A stretch of 15,637 bases of DNA from Magnetovibrio sp. (GTDB lineage: Bacteria > Pseudomonadota > Alphaproteobacteria > Rhodospirillales > Magnetovibrionaceae): contig JAESUA010000102.1 of NCBI GenBank assembly GCA_016763255.1, positions 1 to 15,637 on the forward strand, read 5' to 3'. Within the stretch, counting starts at the first letter, position 1. Each line of letters begins with the position of its first letter. The notes below the pieces were generated by a model. The model was not told where the DNA came from, did not search any database, and was given only the letters and a program-made list of their open reading frames with translations. The position numbers and the translations under genes were made by a program. This document shows positions 15,259 to 15,637 of this stretch, piece by piece.

Positions 15259-15637
15259 CTATCGAAAGGTAGCGATAAGGAACACCACACTTATCGCATA
15301 ATGTATAGTCTGGTTAGATTGCGTTGTGATTTGTTCACCCAACGTTCGTGCGCGTGCATCCGGCGCGGCAAGTAACGTCAGAAGTAAAAGCGCAATCACC
15401 GCAGGGCCTTTACTGGACTTATGCATCGCCTTTAGGGCGGTTTCCCATATCCCAGCAACGACGTCTTGTTTGCGTTTCTTGGCTTCCCAATAAGAGAGCC
15501 AAGTTAAAGCTTCTGTGTGATCCATGCCGATCATGTCGGCTAGAAGCAGTATTCTATCTGAGGATGGGAGGACACCATCGCGGCGCATCTTGGATACAAT
15601 TTGACCACTGTAGCCTAATGCATTGTTGAGCTTGCGA
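15259..15637 (-). CDS. DUF3693-like filamentous-phage protein, 5' end outside window
   Basis: The frame is open from the window edge (first full codon 15636-15634) to TAG at 15261-15259, 125 residues seen. The N-terminal part, KLNNALGYSGQIVSKMRRDG followed by LPSSDRILLLADMIGMDHTEALTWL, has the shape of a phage-type helix-turn-helix unit (A-L-G-S-V-S and L-A-G-D spacing). A charged linker and IWETALKAM follow, then one membrane helix (PAVIALLLLTLLAAP) and a short tail. From family knowledge this layout, HTH-like domain plus a single C-terminal TM helix, is that of DUF3693 proteins of inoviruses (Xanthomonas and Ralstonia relatives). The tail (QTIHYAISVVFLIATFR) covers a dif-like core. Family assignment is by pattern, not by search. 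Confidence 0.6.
   Translation of the reverse strand, partial: RKLNNALGYSGQIVSKMRRDGVLPSSDRILLLADMIGMDHTEALTWLSYWEAKKRKQDVVAGIWETALKAMHKSSKGPAVIALLLLTLLAAPDARARTLGEQITTQSNQTIHYAISVVFLIATFR
15272..15297. repeat. 8-base inverted repeat beside the dif-like core
   Basis: GCGATAAG (15272-15279) and CTTATCGC (15290-15297) are exact complements with 10 bases between. There is no T run on either side, so a terminator is unlikely. The right arm overlaps the first bases of the dif-like match. Confidence 0.6.
15291..15318. other. dif-like XerC/XerD site candidate
   Basis: CGCATAATGTATA (15295-15307) equals 13 consecutive bases of the E. coli dif site: most of the XerC arm (CGCATAA) and the whole central hexamer TGTATA. 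The XerD arm is poor: 15308-15318 matches 5 of 11 ungapped, or 8 of 11 if one extra G is allowed. A good XerC side and degenerate XerD side is known for phage-type attachment sites. It lies inside the 3' end of the phage-like gene. Chance cannot be excluded. Confidence 0.4.

Noticed and set aside
1..15637. CRISPR array, tRNA or rRNA genes, insertion sequences
   Set aside because: No regularly spaced repeats, cloverleaf-like sequences or transposase motifs were found on reading either strand.

Overview
The window looks like chromosomal DNA of a free-living alphaproteobacterium, most likely a Rhodospirillales-type organism. The order ntrY-ntrX-trkA-D-amino-acid aminotransferase-hfq-hflX is a known alphaproteobacterial arrangement, the proteins have alphaproteobacterial character, and base composition is moderately GC-rich. 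Species cannot be told from the sequence.

Bases 1-5250 form a tight plus-strand operon: the 3' part of ntrY (nitrogen-related sensor kinase), ntrX (its response regulator, without the sigma-54-contacting GAFTGA loop), trkA (gating subunit of K+ uptake), a PLP D-amino-acid transaminase whose ATG abuts the trkA stop, and a HAD phosphatase that overlaps it by 4 bases. A triplicated 13-base repeat lies on the ntrY/ntrX junction. A weak hairpin-plus-T-run follows. Then come hfq and hflX (5410-7044), coupled through a Shine-Dalgarno that is formed by the last two codons of hfq, and closed by a strong terminator.

Bases 7113-9336 hold a small protein with a possible ribbon-helix-helix fold, preceded by a perfect 12-base palindrome, then an inositol-monophosphatase-family enzyme and a beta-hydroxyacid dehydrogenase, ended by a 28-base perfect-palindrome terminator. 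Directly behind that terminator is a fragment matching the C-terminal tail of a chemoreceptor. An intact sCache/HAMP chemoreceptor (9738-11423) follows, with a hairpin in its leader and a UACG-loop terminator.

Bases 11480-12985 are on the minus strand: mazG followed by a lipoprotein gene. In many alphaproteobacteria mazG is close to hfq-hflX and co-oriented. Here it is inverted and about 5 kb away, so the block from 7113 to 12115 looks like an insertion or rearrangement. A conserved-looking hypothetical gene (13190-13567, plus) converges on a minus-strand pair, ychJ (SEC-C metal-binding) then a YkgJ-type cysteine-cluster protein.

The right end (about 14940-15637) differs in character. It has a small two-helix membrane protein and, on the minus strand, the 3' part of a gene resembling the DUF3693 family of filamentous phages (HTH-like N-part plus one C-terminal membrane helix). 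Inside the end of that gene is a 13-base exact match to the core of the XerCD dif site, next to an inverted repeat. This may be the edge of a dif-type integrated inovirus and is the most interesting lead, but it is unproven from this window alone. No tRNA, rRNA, CRISPR array or insertion sequence was seen.
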